DNA from: Yponomeuta sedellus
Taxonomy: Eukaryota > Arthropoda > Insecta > Lepidoptera > Yponomeutidae
NCBI GenBank assembly: GCA_934045075.1
Contig: OW203727.1
Coordinates: 21,779,811 to 21,843,810 of the forward strand
Direction: 5' to 3'
DNA length: 64,000 nt
Below the pieces are notes generated by a model, which worked only from the letters and a program-made list of their open reading frames with translations, made no database searches and was not told the origin of the DNA. How positions within the stretch are numbered: position 1 is the first letter of the stretch; the number at the start of each line of letters is the position of its first letter. Shown one piece after another: positions 1-9,609 of the stretch. Position numbers and translations under genes: made by a program.

Positions 1-131
1 CTTTCCATCGTAAAGTTGTCTGGAAGAAATTGCTTTTAGCAATAAGGCCACCAATTGTACTACTATGTATATTTACAATTGTTTTGTATTTGTTGTTTTC
101 CAGTGTACAATAAAGAATATTCTTATCTTAT
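1..131 (+). mobile_element. CR1-like LINE 3' tail (solo fragment)
   Basis: This is the 3' untranslated end of the same LINE family that occupies 9.6-12.1 kb. The two stretches agree almost base for base over the 'gttgtctggaagaaattgc' and 'aataaagaatattctta' motifs and both run into TTATC-type pentamers. The window edge cuts the left side, so how far the copy extends is unknown. The close match suggests recent activity of this family. Confidence 0.8.
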
Positions 132-291
132 ATTGTCTGGTCAGGCATGTCTTGTCGCGGCGTAGTGTATGTCCTATCCAGCGCCATTTCCTACCCAGGA
201 TTTCTAAGTTGTTGTTGTTGTATTATTATGCTTGTATTGTTACGCTTTATTGCACAAAAATAAAGAAACAGAAATAAAACTTAAATAACAG

Positions 292-432
292 GTAAGGCGG
301 ACTTATTTCACAAGAAATGTCCATAACTTGGAAAACAAAGTCTTGCCCACAAAGTACTTGCACACATTGGAAACCGAACCTGGGTCTCTTGCTTCCAAAT
401 CCATTGTTCTACCCACAGAGCTACCACCGTGA
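292..432 (-). repeat. SINE-B (tRNA-headed SINE), decayed head
   Basis: Read on the minus strand, this has a tRNA-like start with A-box-like 'tagctctgtgggtagaaca', a degraded B box, and the downstream 'aagactttgttttccaagtt' block shared with better copies at 24.7, 51.8 and 57.5 kb. Only the head and first spacer remain. Confidence 0.6.
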
Positions 433-805
433 TATTTTTTTAAGTACCTTAGCTCGGTTACTGCTGTGAAATAAAGACTTATCTATTTATGGTCTACTGG
501 TCTACCCACAACTTAGTTCGCTAAGAAAATGCTATTCCAGGCTATAACCTATCTCTATGCCGAATTTCATCTCTGATTATGTAACATACATCCATACATA
601 CGTACAAACTTTCACGTTTGTAATATTAGTAGGATATTACTATGGGGACGGCGCGGTCATTAGGTCCAAATTGAATACTGTCTTGTAGAAAACTTGCACA
701 ACGAAGTCTGAATACAATCAGAGGACCCTTAAACCCTACTGAACCGAATCTCAAAATAGACGTAAACTCACTCTTAAAGGATGAACTGTATACATTATTT
801 TTATT
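433..805. other. No gene; possible common dispersed repeat
   Basis: No coding signal. Positions 525-640 contain 'acatacatccatacatacg' followed by 'gtttgtaatattagtagga', which resembles a tail seen repeatedly in lepidopteran genomes. I cannot assign a class from this one copy. Confidence 0.4.
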
Positions 806-1083
806 TTTAATGCACTAACCCGTGCTAAGGAACAAATTTAAAAACCTATTTAGAGGCTAAAAATTTCACCCATGCCGGGATTCGAACCCGCAACCTCTGG
901 CTATCCGTGCCAGCGCTCTACCAATTGAGCCAATGGGCGACTCACGGCATCAGTGAAATTTCGAACCTCTTTACACTATTCTCTGTATTGCGTACAGGCA
1001 GCGACATCTGACTTAAGCAAATTGCATTACTTACAGCCCCGACTACGTACTTTGCAGTTAGGTTTAACATCGGAACGATATCG
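806..1083 (-). repeat. SINE-A unit (tRNA-like repeat)
   Basis: A complete unit on the minus strand. The tRNA-like core has A box 'tagctcaattggtagagcg' (one base differs here) and B box 'ggttcgaatcc'. Its flanks are 'gcctctaaataggttttt', 'cacgggttagtgcatt' and 'gcgacatctg', the same order as in all other SINE-A copies. The anticodon arm has a 7-base loop, acggata, with C rather than T at the position equal to tRNA residue 33, so this is a retroposon head and not a working tRNA. Confidence 0.85.
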
Positions 1084-1140
1084 GATGAACTGTAGTTGGA
1101 AATTATTAGAATATTTTATTTTATTTACTTGTATTCATAA

Positions 1141-1341
1141 AGGTGGGCAAAACTCACCACCGATTGGGTGCCAAACGATGGACATCGAAATCGAGGCTGG
1201 CCTAGAAGACGGTGGAGAGATAATCTCGACCACCATCTGCCGGAGTGGCCTGAGGTGGCCCAGGACAGAAAACTCTGGACTGAATTGGGGGAGGCCTTTG
1301 CCCAGCAGTGGTACACAAACATTATTATTATTATTTATTAG
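1141..1341 (+). pseudogene. RTE-like LINE, C-terminal tail of ORF
   Basis: The frame starting at 1141 stays open for 66 codons and reads RWAKLTTDWVPNDGHRNRG, then PRRRWRDNLDHHLPEWPEVA and QDRKLWTELGEAFAQQW. This is the basic C-terminal tail seen in RTE-type LINE polyproteins (W-A-K, G-R-P-R-R-R-W, D-L, L-G-E-A-F-A-Q-Q-W). A stop lies directly upstream, so the copy is 5'-truncated. It ends in an (ATT)n run that supplies the last codons and the TAG. The overlapping 145-residue frame from 953 is not a gene; it merges SINE-A with this tail out of frame. Confidence 0.8.
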
Positions 1342-1910
1342 CTACTCCAACAGTATTTTCTTACTTACTCTAAGGTACAATATCGTGTGAAACACCTTTA
1401 CAGGAGTATACAACTTGCAAAAAATTGTGTGTTCAGTTAAAGTTGAATTACATAGTAAATCAAAATTCTAATTAAATTAATTTACGAATTTTGAAACCAA
1501 TTTACGAATTTCGATTACAATAAATAAATTACAATTTAGAATCATATTAATAACATTACTTCAAATTGATGTACCTACATTGCTGATTTTTATACCTAAA
1601 TTTAACCAGGTTAGCAATACATTAAATTCTCAATAAATAATTCAGTTACATTTTAAATAAATATGGTTAGATAGCAAATTAATTGTTAGGTAAGTTCTAA
1701 ATATTCCCTAAATAAATAGAATGGCACATAGAGGCTACGTTAAAAAAAATCTAAAAGGATTCTGAACCTGACTCTAATTTTAAGACATCAACAGGTCACA
1801 CAAGTTCAACCTTAACCTAAAGGCCAGTTTCTGAATTGAAAGTAGATACTTAACTGTAGTGCTGTCTTTTAGAATTTCTCAGAAAAGAGCGTGACGGAAT
1901 GTTACTTAAG
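1342..1910. other. AT-rich, no gene seen
   Basis: Mostly AT-rich unique-looking sequence. The phrase 'aggccagtttctgaattgaa' near 1822 recurs near 50.47 and 50.6 kb, so part of this is an unclassified dispersed repeat. Confidence 0.5.
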
Positions 1911-2003
1911 AAATTTCACTCAAAGAGGTTCAAAATTTCACTCAAAGAGGTTCCAAATTTCACTCGAAGAGGTTCAAAATTTCACTCAAAGAGGTTTAAA
2001 ATT
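1911..2003 (+). repeat. Four tandem 21-bp units derived from SINE-A
   Basis: The unit 'aaatttcactcaaagaggttc' (21 bp with small changes; only its first 20 bases form the core) repeats about four times. It is the 'aaagaggttcgaaatttcact' junction of SINE-A amplified in place directly upstream of the tRNA-like head that follows. Confidence 0.8.
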
Positions 2004-2123
2004 TCACTGATGCCGGTGAGTCGCCCATTAGCTCAGTCGGAAGAGTGCTGACACGGATAGCCAGACGTCGCGGGTTCGAATCCCGGCATGGGTGGAATTT
2101 TAAGCCTCTAAATAGGTGTTTAA
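2003..2123 (+). repeat. SINE-A head and first spacer
   Basis: The tRNA-like core at 2016-2094 has a mutated A box (tcagtcggaagagtg) and an intact B box (ggttcgaatcc), followed by the 'gcctctaaataggt' spacer. The downstream part is missing. Confidence 0.8.
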
Positions 2124-2289
2124 GAAAGTTACGTAAGTATTTACTTAGTGAAATCCTCAATTCGGAAACTGGCCATAAATAACCTACATAGATACCTACT
2201 CAGCCTTCTTCATATACCTACGAGTTTTAGTAAGAATCTGAAGAATCTTGTAAAAGGCATTCCTCCAGAAAACATATTAAATAGTTTTC

Positions 2290-2330
2290 GAGTCTCGGCC
2301 GTGGGGGGCGGGGTCGGGGCGCGGGGTTAG
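2290..2330. other. Short G-rich tract
   Basis: A roughly 40 bp G-rich run (ggggggcggggtcggggcg) in otherwise AT-rich DNA. It has several runs of three or more G. No gene is linked to it. Confidence 0.5.
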
Positions 2331-2499
2331 TCGGTGGTCGTACAGAAGACAGTATGTTTATTAGTTCGAAGAAAATTCAAACACATTACACATATTTTAC
2401 AGTAATAAAACCATGTAGTTACATTCTCAAAAAATAAGTATACATGTGTAAAATTAAAACATATTGTTTTAATGTTCTTTTATGGTAAATCCTATTTCA

Positions 2500-2765
2500 T
2501 GATAAAATATTGACGAAAGAAATATATATTGCGAATGTGAGTGAAAGGGCCGGTAACTTATGTAACAACTTATGTCCCAGACGGGCATAAGTTGACCAAA
2601 CGAGGCGGATGTATTAGCAAATGGGAAGATAAAAAGTACCCGGAACTGACGTGCGTGCATGCAACGATTTATAAACGTTAGTAAAGAGAAGATGATCTGT
2701 CAGGATGGTCGCCAGTGGCAGTCTCTGCTCTCTGCCTACCCCTCTGGGATACAGGCGTGAGGTTA
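2500..2765 (+). pseudogene. TRIEK-family LINE tail, decayed
   Basis: Matches the better copy at 59.2-59.5 kb: 'tgacgaaagaaatatatattg', 'ggatgtattagcaaa', 'aagataaaaagtaccc' and 'cgtgcgtgcatgcaacga', then 'ctgcctacccctctgggata'. Frameshifts and a small internal duplication around 'aacttatgt' break the frame. Confidence 0.75.
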
Positions 2766-2785
2766 CGTTATGTGTTATTTCTTAA

Positions 2786-2826
2786 TAATTCGCGATACTC
2801 ATATATAGTTATATATTAAACAGGTC
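2786..2826. repeat. Fragment shared with foldbacks at 30.7 and 39 kb
   Basis: Contains 'gcgatactcatatatagtta' and 'tatattaaacaggtct'. The same phrases, in one or other orientation, occur at 30.73-30.79 kb and 39.0-39.4 kb. This marks a small dispersed element, probably an end of the module described at 39.0 kb. Confidence 0.55.
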
Positions 2827-2828
2827 TT

Positions 2829-3147
2829 CGATCGATATCAACCCTTGTATGTCTCCACTGCTGGGGTAAGGGTCTCCTCGTGCATGGTTGGAAGTCCGGA
2901 TTGGTGGACGATTGTAATACAGTGAATTTACTGTCGGAAGTTATCAAGCCGCCTAAAAGGCCTCTGACATGGCTTAACGACTGCCATTACATGACAGCAG
3001 ACACCAACGACTTAACGTGCCTTGCGAAACATGCAAGCGCTCGGAAAAATGCCACTGGCGGTAGTCAAGGGATGGTGGCAAGCACTTGATCGCGGCTATT
3101 GTTGCTTAACCTAAGTGATTCAATCCAATCACTCGGCTCCGTTAGTC
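2829..3147 (-). repeat. SINE-5S copy, type I, nearly full
   Basis: Read on the minus strand it goes from 'accgagtgattg' through 'ttaagcaacaa' (5S rRNA-like), 'aggccttttaggcggcttga' and 'ccaatccggactt' to 'gtatgtctccactgctgggg' in antisense, ending in 'gatatcgatcga'. The box equivalent to 5S box C is degraded, so this copy is old. Confidence 0.8.
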
Positions 3148-3149
3148 CT

Positions 3150-3849
3150 GATTCGCTTCAACCAACCGCTTCAAAGCCTGATTTATATTTGCTTTACTAT
3201 CATGCTTTTCAAGCATGCTTTACATATAGGTACAATAGAATAGAGACGCCTTACGAGTACAGTAAGCGGATATATTTTTTGTTCAGGTTTCCGCGTTGGG
3301 CTTGGCTATTGCCAAGCCCACCGCCCACCGCCAAGCCACTTTCTGTGGAAGAATGCCTGTGCCTTTATGTTCGTATGGTAAACCCGAAAGGATTGATCTC
3401 TCTTACAGGTGTAGGTACGCTTTTAGAGTTCTATTCTAGTATTATGTAAAGCGATAGATCTCTCACCTTGAAACAGGTTAATTAACTAACCATAATGATT
3501 TACTAGCAAATCAAAAAAACAGGGAAAATTTTTATTTTATTACTTCTGTTTCCTTTTTGCCACCGATAAATTGCACTAGGTACATACTATTAATCATAAT
3601 AGTTAGTGTTTAAATGAGTAAACTTTTCGACAACCTCCGACCTTTTGTGTGTTTTTATTTTGCGACTGTACTAAATTGGTGGAAAACCCAAGAGCAGCTT
3701 GCGGGAATTTGGGACTTTTGGTCAAGTGATTAAACAAAGTCTTATAGTCTTATAAAATGTCGATCTCACTAAAACACTCATAAGACGGAGATAAAGCTGG
3801 TTTACTTGAGGAAATCCTGTATCCTTAAACTATTGGCACTAAATAAAAA
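3150..3849. other. No gene seen
   Basis: Contains one 116-codon open frame (3099-3449) with no recognizable domain. Its first part lies in the SINE-5S head, so I do not accept it as a gene. A short palindromic phrase 'ttgggcttggctattgccaagccca' (cut here for length: arms of ttgggcttggc and gccaagccca) sits near 3296-3320. Confidence 0.5.
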
Positions 3850-3942
3850 ATATACATAAGATAACATAAGAATATTCTTTATAGTATACCGGAAAATTGA
3901 TACAGAACAGCAGATACAGAAGATAAGATACAATTGGCGGCC
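3850..3942 (-). mobile_element. CR1-like LINE 3' tail, degraded
   Basis: The minus strand shows 'ggccgccaattgta', then 'aagaatattctta' and TTATC-like pentamers, as at 12.0-12.1 kb. Only about 90 bp remain. It abuts the following SINE-5S. Confidence 0.7.
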
Positions 3943-3948
3943 TACATG

Positions 3949-5034
3949 TCGATATCGATCGATATCAACCCTTGTATGTCCCCACTGTTGGGGCACGGGT
4001 CTCTTCCTGCATCGCAGGAAGTTTAGGCCATACTCCACCACGGGGGCCAAGTCCGGGTTGGTGGAGGGTTGTAAGACAGTGGGGTGCGATGCCAGATTAC
4101 CTTCCCGTGTGCCCTTCCGCTTCCGTTCCTACTTATTCATCTTGAACCAGTGGGAAGGGTAACTGGTGGTGGTGGCTGGTGCACCCTGGGCGCTGGTCAG
4201 TAACTTCTCTTTATGGGATCTTGCTGGCCAGCGGCGAAAAATCTGGCGGGAGGGGTCGCGTGGGCCCTGTTTCACTTTGTGGAGCGGGACCCAGGCGACC
4301 AACCGAATGAAGGACCGACTGGGGGGGGCGCCGCTGCGCGGAAGCGCGCGCGCCTCGTACCAGTCGGACCAGAGTGGCCGCCGGGACGCGGAGGGTCGGG
4401 GGACTCTCCGCGTCCATCACGGCGGGCCGGAAGGCGCCCTTGCGTGTTCCGAGGGTGCCTTCTGGCACGGAGGGGGCCCGCGCGGTCGCTCACCGCCTTC
4501 TCTGCTTTCAGAGAGGCGCGGGTGGGCGACGCGACGGGCCTCGCGTGTGGGGCGTGTGGGGACCGTGATGCCTTGGCCCCCACGCGCCTCAACGAGGAGG
4601 TGCGTCGCCCTCCTCGCCTCATCGACCGGGTCGCGATGGGGTGGAGGGGGTGGCGCGTTGGGGGGTGTGGTGGCCGAGGTCTTTTGCACTCGGCCACTAT
4701 GCGCTCCAACGAAGAGATGCGGCGCTTTCTAGCCCCGTCGTCAAGCACCGACGGGGCAGGGGGCGCCGCCGAAGGAGTGCCCGAAAGGGCGCCCGCAGAC
4801 GGGGTCGCGGAAGTGTGCGCAAGCGTCCCCGTGGCCCCGTCCTTTGCGGTGCGGAGGAACACCCCAGGAGTTTTAGTCGGTATACCGCCCTTTTCAGGGC
4901 GGGGAGTCCGACATAACCACTGTGCTCCCCCAAGCCGGTGGTACCCGTAATTGGGGTTTCTCCTGGGTGAAAAAAAAAAAAGTGGTGGGTCTTACTGTCA
5001 GAAGTTATCAAGCAGCCCATGAGGCCTCTGACAT
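3949..5034 (-). repeat. SINE-5S copy, split by a GC-rich insertion
   Basis: The 3' half of the SINE lies at 3949-4082. It resumes at 4981-5034 with 'gtgggtcttactgtcag' and 'cctctgacat'. The two parts join exactly across the insertion when compared with uninterrupted copies. The 5S-like head is absent, so this copy is 5'-truncated. Confidence 0.85.
4083..4980 (+). mobile_element. GC-rich poly-A retroelement inserted in SINE-5S
   Basis: About 0.9 kb of strongly GC-rich DNA in an AT-rich locus. It ends with an A run at 4970-4980 and is flanked by a short direct repeat (agtgg at 4078-4082 and 4981-4985), the marks of target-primed retrotransposition. The 3' part contains 'gggcggggagtccgacat' and 'ccggtggtacccgtaatt', resembling the 3' end of an R1/Jockey-type non-LTR element. 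Long frames exist on both strands (245 codons plus, 196 codons minus) but lack any recognizable domain and are expected by chance at this base composition. It is probably a non-autonomous or internally deleted element. Confidence 0.7.
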
Positions 5035-5039
5035 AAAAT

Positions 5040-6750
5040 GTTTTAAAATTATTATTTGATTTGTTTTAATTTGGTTCTAAAATTATCAACTAACGACAAC
5101 ATAAGACTTGAAAGCGACGTAAAAACAGTATAAGAAAAACTGATTATTTTTTTTGCAACATAAGTAGTATCGAATCCTACATGAAACCTGCAATTGTTTA
5201 TCGCTTTGCAAGTCTGTGAGTTTCTTTACAGGTTTCCTCGCTGTTCCGTTACTATTTGCACAAAATATGAATATGGGCAACTCCCACAGAATAATAGGCA
5301 TAGTTCGTAACTGAACATACGCCGTGACGAGACTCATGCATGTTGATGAAATTCATTAATTTGGAACGAGCGCAGACCGACAGCGAATTGGCATGCGTTA
5401 ATCATTACATTGTGTTGCAGTCAGCGCCCGAATTTCGTACCTACTTGCTTTAGTAAGGTGAAATTTTACCCGTGATTTTAACCTGTCTAATATTCACCCA
5501 TCAAAAAATCAAAACCGGTAAAATAATGACGTAAAAATCGGTTTTGGTCTACCCCAGTACTAACACTGCCAGTACATAACTTTTCTAATTTACGTTTGAT
5601 TTTGTCCTGTAAAAAGTTTTATCATCTTGAATATATATGTGCACCATACTTAACTAATAAGTTTATCTAAAAAAACTACGAAACACTTACCGTAATTGTG
5701 TAAACACGTTGGGTAATTTAGGATGTTTTTTCGTAACTTCCTCATTTATACATATCTAATTAGAATTTCTAGTTACAATAGTAAAATAAACATATCAGAA
5801 CTATGTACACCCGTTTTTTTAACTTCTTACACGAATCGCACTCAATTTTCACTTTGAAACCACGAAAAATTTCGAAAAAAAAAAATGGCACTTTCTGACA
5901 TTTTCGCTGTTTATTTTTTTTTTTTCTTTTATCGTACTTGTGTTTTTGGTACCAAGACAATTCTCGTTTTATGCCCTATCCAACGATACATAATCTGTGA
6001 ACGTCGGTGTAACCACGCATCAACAAGTTAGACTTCAAAGCGTGCGGAAATAAGCGTGCCTGTAGGCACTTACGCAAGTCAACCAAAGATGAGTATATAC
6101 TTGATTAACAGTGAAATACGTTTTTTTGTTTCTGAAAGGTCTGTCACCAACATTTTTAATGTTGGCGACCGACCTGTTTTATTGTTTATTTTGACTTTTT
6201 GTACATATTGTCTTTTTTACTTTAGTTTTAAATTTAGTTTCTGTCTATCTAGTATTAATTGTCGTGTAAAAATATTATGATCGAATTATAAATAGAAATA
6301 TATTTTACTTAAAACAGAAGAGTAGGGCACCATACGGTGCTTAACACTGAATGAGACCTTCAAGATGTTTGAATTGCGCAAGTCTTATAATATCTTGATG
6401 AGCTTTCTGGGAATGTTTAGATATTTGAATGCCTTTTTCTTTGCACTAATAAATATTTTACGTTTCTTGATTAGATGTTGTCATTCAGAACCACAATTTG
6501 TTCTATGAGTTTTTTTTAATGCTATTTCTTATTGATTTTTTTGTCATTGTGGATTTGAAAAAAAAAAAAACAATTTACAATTTTTTGTTAACGGTTTTAT
6601 ATTTTTTACATTCTAATATTTATATTTAGATATTTGTGTATGTTATACGTAAACGAGTTGGTAGTATTTTATTTCAAATTTAGATAATTACTTTTGTTTG
6701 AAAGTATGCCTTCTCCTGCAAATATGCCTTCTCGTGCTCTTTGTTTTTCT
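5040..6750. other. Long stretch without a gene; one small hairpin
   Basis: AT-rich, with no frame that looks coding. At 6137-6175 two 17-base arms (15 of 17 pairing) enclose 'tttta'; the core is 'ccaacat' and 'atgttgg'. Near 6703-6745 the phrase 'tatgccttctc' is repeated. Nothing else is supported. Confidence 0.5.
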
Positions 6751-6754
6751 TCTT

Positions 6755-6925
6755 CTTCAGGCTATATTATGTAGTCCACTGCTGGAGATAGCCCTCCCCT
6801 AATGGGCGCCATAGCGCCCTGTCTTCAGCTAGCCGCATCCAGCATCTGCCGGTAGTTTTTCACAGGTCGTCATCCCACCTGTTCGGAGGGCGTCCTCCAC
6901 TACGTTTGCCGAGTCGCGGTCTCCT
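6755..6925 (-). pseudogene. RTE-like LINE C-terminal tail, second subfamily
   Basis: The minus strand reads RPRLGKRSGGRPPNRWDDDL, a stop, then TGRCWMRLAEDRALWRPLGE and GYLQQW. This is the GRPP-RW-DDL / WMR-A-DR-LW / LGE-QQW tail of RTE-type LINEs. The 5' end is truncated and the element ends in an A-rich 'gaagaagaagaaaaac'. Further copies are at 14.8, 37.5 and 50.1 kb. Confidence 0.8.
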
Positions 6926-6929
6926 TGTT

Positions 6930-7595
6930 ATTACACTACAAATTTTTTAGGCTGACTGAAAGAAATTTCTTTTCAAATAAGTCTGTTTTCACATGTAATT
7001 TTTATCACATTGTACGTTTTGTAAGTTTTTGTTAATGTTTTTTCTGCAATAAAACCATTCACAAACATTGAGTTTTTAATTTGTAACGATTTAGTTTCAT
7101 TTTTGATTGTATGCAGGTATGTTCCATTACAGCACATGTCATACATGCTATGTTTTTTTGTGCATAAAGTGTGCAATGTGTAGTTGCAAACGAAATCTTG
7201 TACAAGCAAAAATTAGAACTAAAATACTAAATACGTCGGCAACATCATTTGGATTTCTAGCACGTAAGCAACATGAATCACAGCCAACAACAGCTTAAAT
7301 ACAGCGGGAATTTTAAAACTATCTGTATTTCGCATTTCAGCAGCAACTTAGAGTATCTGTTGATGCAAAAACGAAAATTTCAGCACTGCTCATCAGAAAA
7401 TTGTTGTTGACCGTCACAGTAAATATTAATGAAGCATAATGCATTCGGTATTTTTTGCAATTTTTTACTAACAAATGCAATTATATACTTTTAACGTAAC
7501 TTTTTGGATTTTTGACTTGTACTAGTTAGTGAGACCCGAGATTGCGTGTAGCAAGCGCTGATGTATGTTAACATTTGAGATAATAGGGTTTCCTC
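6930..7595. other. No gene seen
   Basis: AT-rich sequence with several short frames on both strands, none with domain features. I see no repeat that I can place. Confidence 0.4.
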
Positions 7596-7597
7596 GC

Positions 7598-7742
7598 GAT
7601 GTTTTCCTTCAATATTTAGCGAGAGGTATTGCAAATTCAGAAATGTACATAACTTAGAAAACCAAGTCATTGGTGCACACCGGGATTCGAACCCACAACC
7701 TCCCGACTGAGAAGCCGGCGTTCTTACGCTACGCTACCACCG
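7598..7742 (-). repeat. SINE-B copy, head and first spacer
   Basis: The minus strand starts 'cggtggtagcgtagcgtaag', has B box 'gggttcgaatcc', and continues 'caatgacttggttttctaag' to 'catcgcgaggaaaccct'. The head differs from the copies at 24.7 and 57.5 kb, so it represents a diverged subfamily. Confidence 0.7.
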
Positions 7743-7744
7743 AT

Positions 7745-8155
7745 TATTTGATGATGATTAGTATGCATCTTAATTTTTAGCCTAACCTAACCTAACATTG
7801 TCTCTAATTCTATTCAATTACATACGAAATTACAATACGGCAGCCGCTACCCCATACTTGTAGGTACTGGCAATAAAAATTACTACAACCCTTACTAAAC
7901 CCACGTGCATTTTAAGGTAAAAGGTTAAACAACAAATATTTTGATTAAAATATTTCAATAAAACATTCTCTTAGTGCCTCACAAAATCTAAACAAAGCGT
8001 AGTCTCCCATAAATCCGGCGACTAACACAGAGTATGCAATATACAGCGCCCGCAGCCATGCGGGGTATTCCCTGTGCTGTACCACAGAATAGGAGAGTAG
8101 TTCATATTATTATGCATATCGCTTAAAGTTTGGACACAAGAAATAAATCGTGAAA
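7745..8155. other. No gene seen
   Basis: AT-rich DNA. The phrase 'taacctaacctaac' at 7779-7795 is a short run of the pentamer TAACC, resembling but too short to be the insect TTAGG telomeric repeat. Confidence 0.4.
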
Positions 8156-8159
8156 TGGG

Positions 8160-8551
8160 GTGGGTAAAATTCCACATGGATGCAATTTTTAGCCTCTAAA
8201 TAGGTTATTAAAATTGTCCTTAACACGGGTTAGTGCATTAAAAATAATATAATCATGTGGGTACAGCGATATCACTCCGATGTAAAACCTAACTGCAAAG
8301 TACCTACTCGGGGCTGCAAGTGATGCAAATTACTTCGGCCAGATGTCGCTGCGTGAACGTAATACAGAGAAGACTGTAAAGTGGTTTGAAATTTTACTGA
8401 TGCCGGTGAGTCGCCCATTAGCTCAGTTGGAAAGAGCATTGGCACGGATAGCCAGAGGTCGCGGGTTCGAATCCCGGCATGGGTGGAATTTTAAGCCCCT
8501 AAATAGGTTATTAAAATTGTCCTTAACACGGGTTAGTGCATTAAAAGTAAT
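8160..8551 (+). repeat. SINE-A, one and a half units in tandem
   Basis: Starts inside a deleted tRNA head at 8160, runs through a complete spacer ('cacgggttagtgcatt', 'gatatcactccgatgtaaaa', 'ccagatgtcgctgc'), then a tRNA-like core at 8405-8487 and the next spacer up to the second 'cacgggttagtgcatt'. The tRNA core has an A box with one extra A and an intact B box. Confidence 0.85.
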
Positions 8552-8592
8552 ATAAAACGTGAAACCTCAGTTAAATACACCGTTAATTCAAG

Positions 8593-8950
8593 AATCGCTC
8601 GTAGCCCCGGCTGCCTGCGTGATCTTTAACGACCACGAAGGTTAAACAACTCAGGGCGCGTTCAGTGCATGGATGGATGACCGTCTATGACTAAAGCTAG
8701 TGAAATTTACTCGGGCGGTTCCATGCTTCGGAAAGTACGCTAAGCAGTTGGTGCTGGCTGCCGTCGATAGATGGCAGTCGTTAAGCCAAGTCAGATGCCC
8801 TAGGGCAGCTTGAAAACGTCTGACAGTAAGACCAGCCACTAGTCTTGCAAGCCTCCACCAATCCGGACTTGGCCCCCGTGGTGGCCTATACCTCCCACAG
8901 GGAAGGGACCCATACCCCTAGGTGGTGACGTAATGGGTCGATGGTGATGA
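8593..8950 (+). repeat. SINE-5S copy, type II, near full length
   Basis: The head 'gtagccccggctgcctg' leads into 'accacgaaggttaaacaact' and 'gtgcatggatggatgaccg', which align to the internal control region of 5S rRNA (consensus around 'gatcaccgaagttaagcaac' and 'ggatgggtgaccg'). The body contains 'ttggtgctggctgccgtcg' and the tail ends 'gacgtaatgggtcgatggtg'. The antisense 62-codon frame here is not a gene. Confidence 0.85.
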
Positions 8951-8954
8951 CAAT

Positions 8955-9600
8955 TTAGTTTGGTAGAAGGTGGTCAATTGCTAAAGCAGCATGGAACGAA
9001 AACATGTCGCCTCGTCGAGGCCTGTACAGTGCTACACAAGAAATAAGTCTCGCAGATGTACCTGCGCAGATGACCAAATTTTGGATGTGCGGCAAGTTGA
9101 TCGATCAATCAGATAGTTTCATTTTATGGCAGGCCGCGCGCCTTTGTTGCTATTGGTTAATTCAACGTCATCGATGCAGGTGACTATTAGTTTGGCAATA
9201 TTAGCGTGAGCGAAATAGGTAGCGCTACTGCGGCAATCAATTCTGCACCTTAACCGTATCGGTTAAAGATCATGTTGAATGTACTTATAGCTTCGGGTAC
9301 TTTCGTTACACTTCTTCCTAGTCTGCGCGAACGTAGATTCCCGAAGAGACTTTTATGATGTGTAGTACTGTAACTCTGTATCTACATGTTGTGTGCAATT
9401 TATTTGTTTAGCATTGAGTAAAGCAGAGTAGCCATTACTCAGATCCTTCAGATGGCGCCAGTACCGCATAACACGTTGTGCAGTTTGAGCGAAAAATTAA
9501 CATTTACTTATAAACGATTCACGTGAACTAAGTGAAGTAAGCAACGGCCGTGTGACCCGACATACCCACACCTGTTTTTTAATGTTTTAGTAATGTGTAA
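8955..9600. other. No gene seen; 5' flank of the LINE
   Basis: Moderate GC. No endonuclease domain could be read in any frame, although a full-length CR1/Jockey-type LINE would carry one here. It may be unrelated flanking DNA or a decayed 5' part. Confidence 0.45.
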
Positions 9601-9609
9601 CATAATTAA

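Noticed and set aside
840..1000. Working tRNA genes in SINE-A, SINE-B, SINE-C and SINE-D heads
   Set aside because: A and B boxes are present, but cores have mismatched arms, a wrong base before the anticodon and long repeated flanks. They occur as dispersed retroposons.
4166..5020. Long overlapping ORFs (up to 245 codons plus, 196 codons minus) in the GC-rich insertion
   Set aside because: GC-rich DNA has few stops, so long frames on both strands are expected. No domain, codon bias or start context supports a gene.
7779..7796. Telomeric repeat
   Set aside because: Only two to three TAACC-type units (taacctaacctaac); an insect telomere would show long TTAGG/CCTAA arrays.
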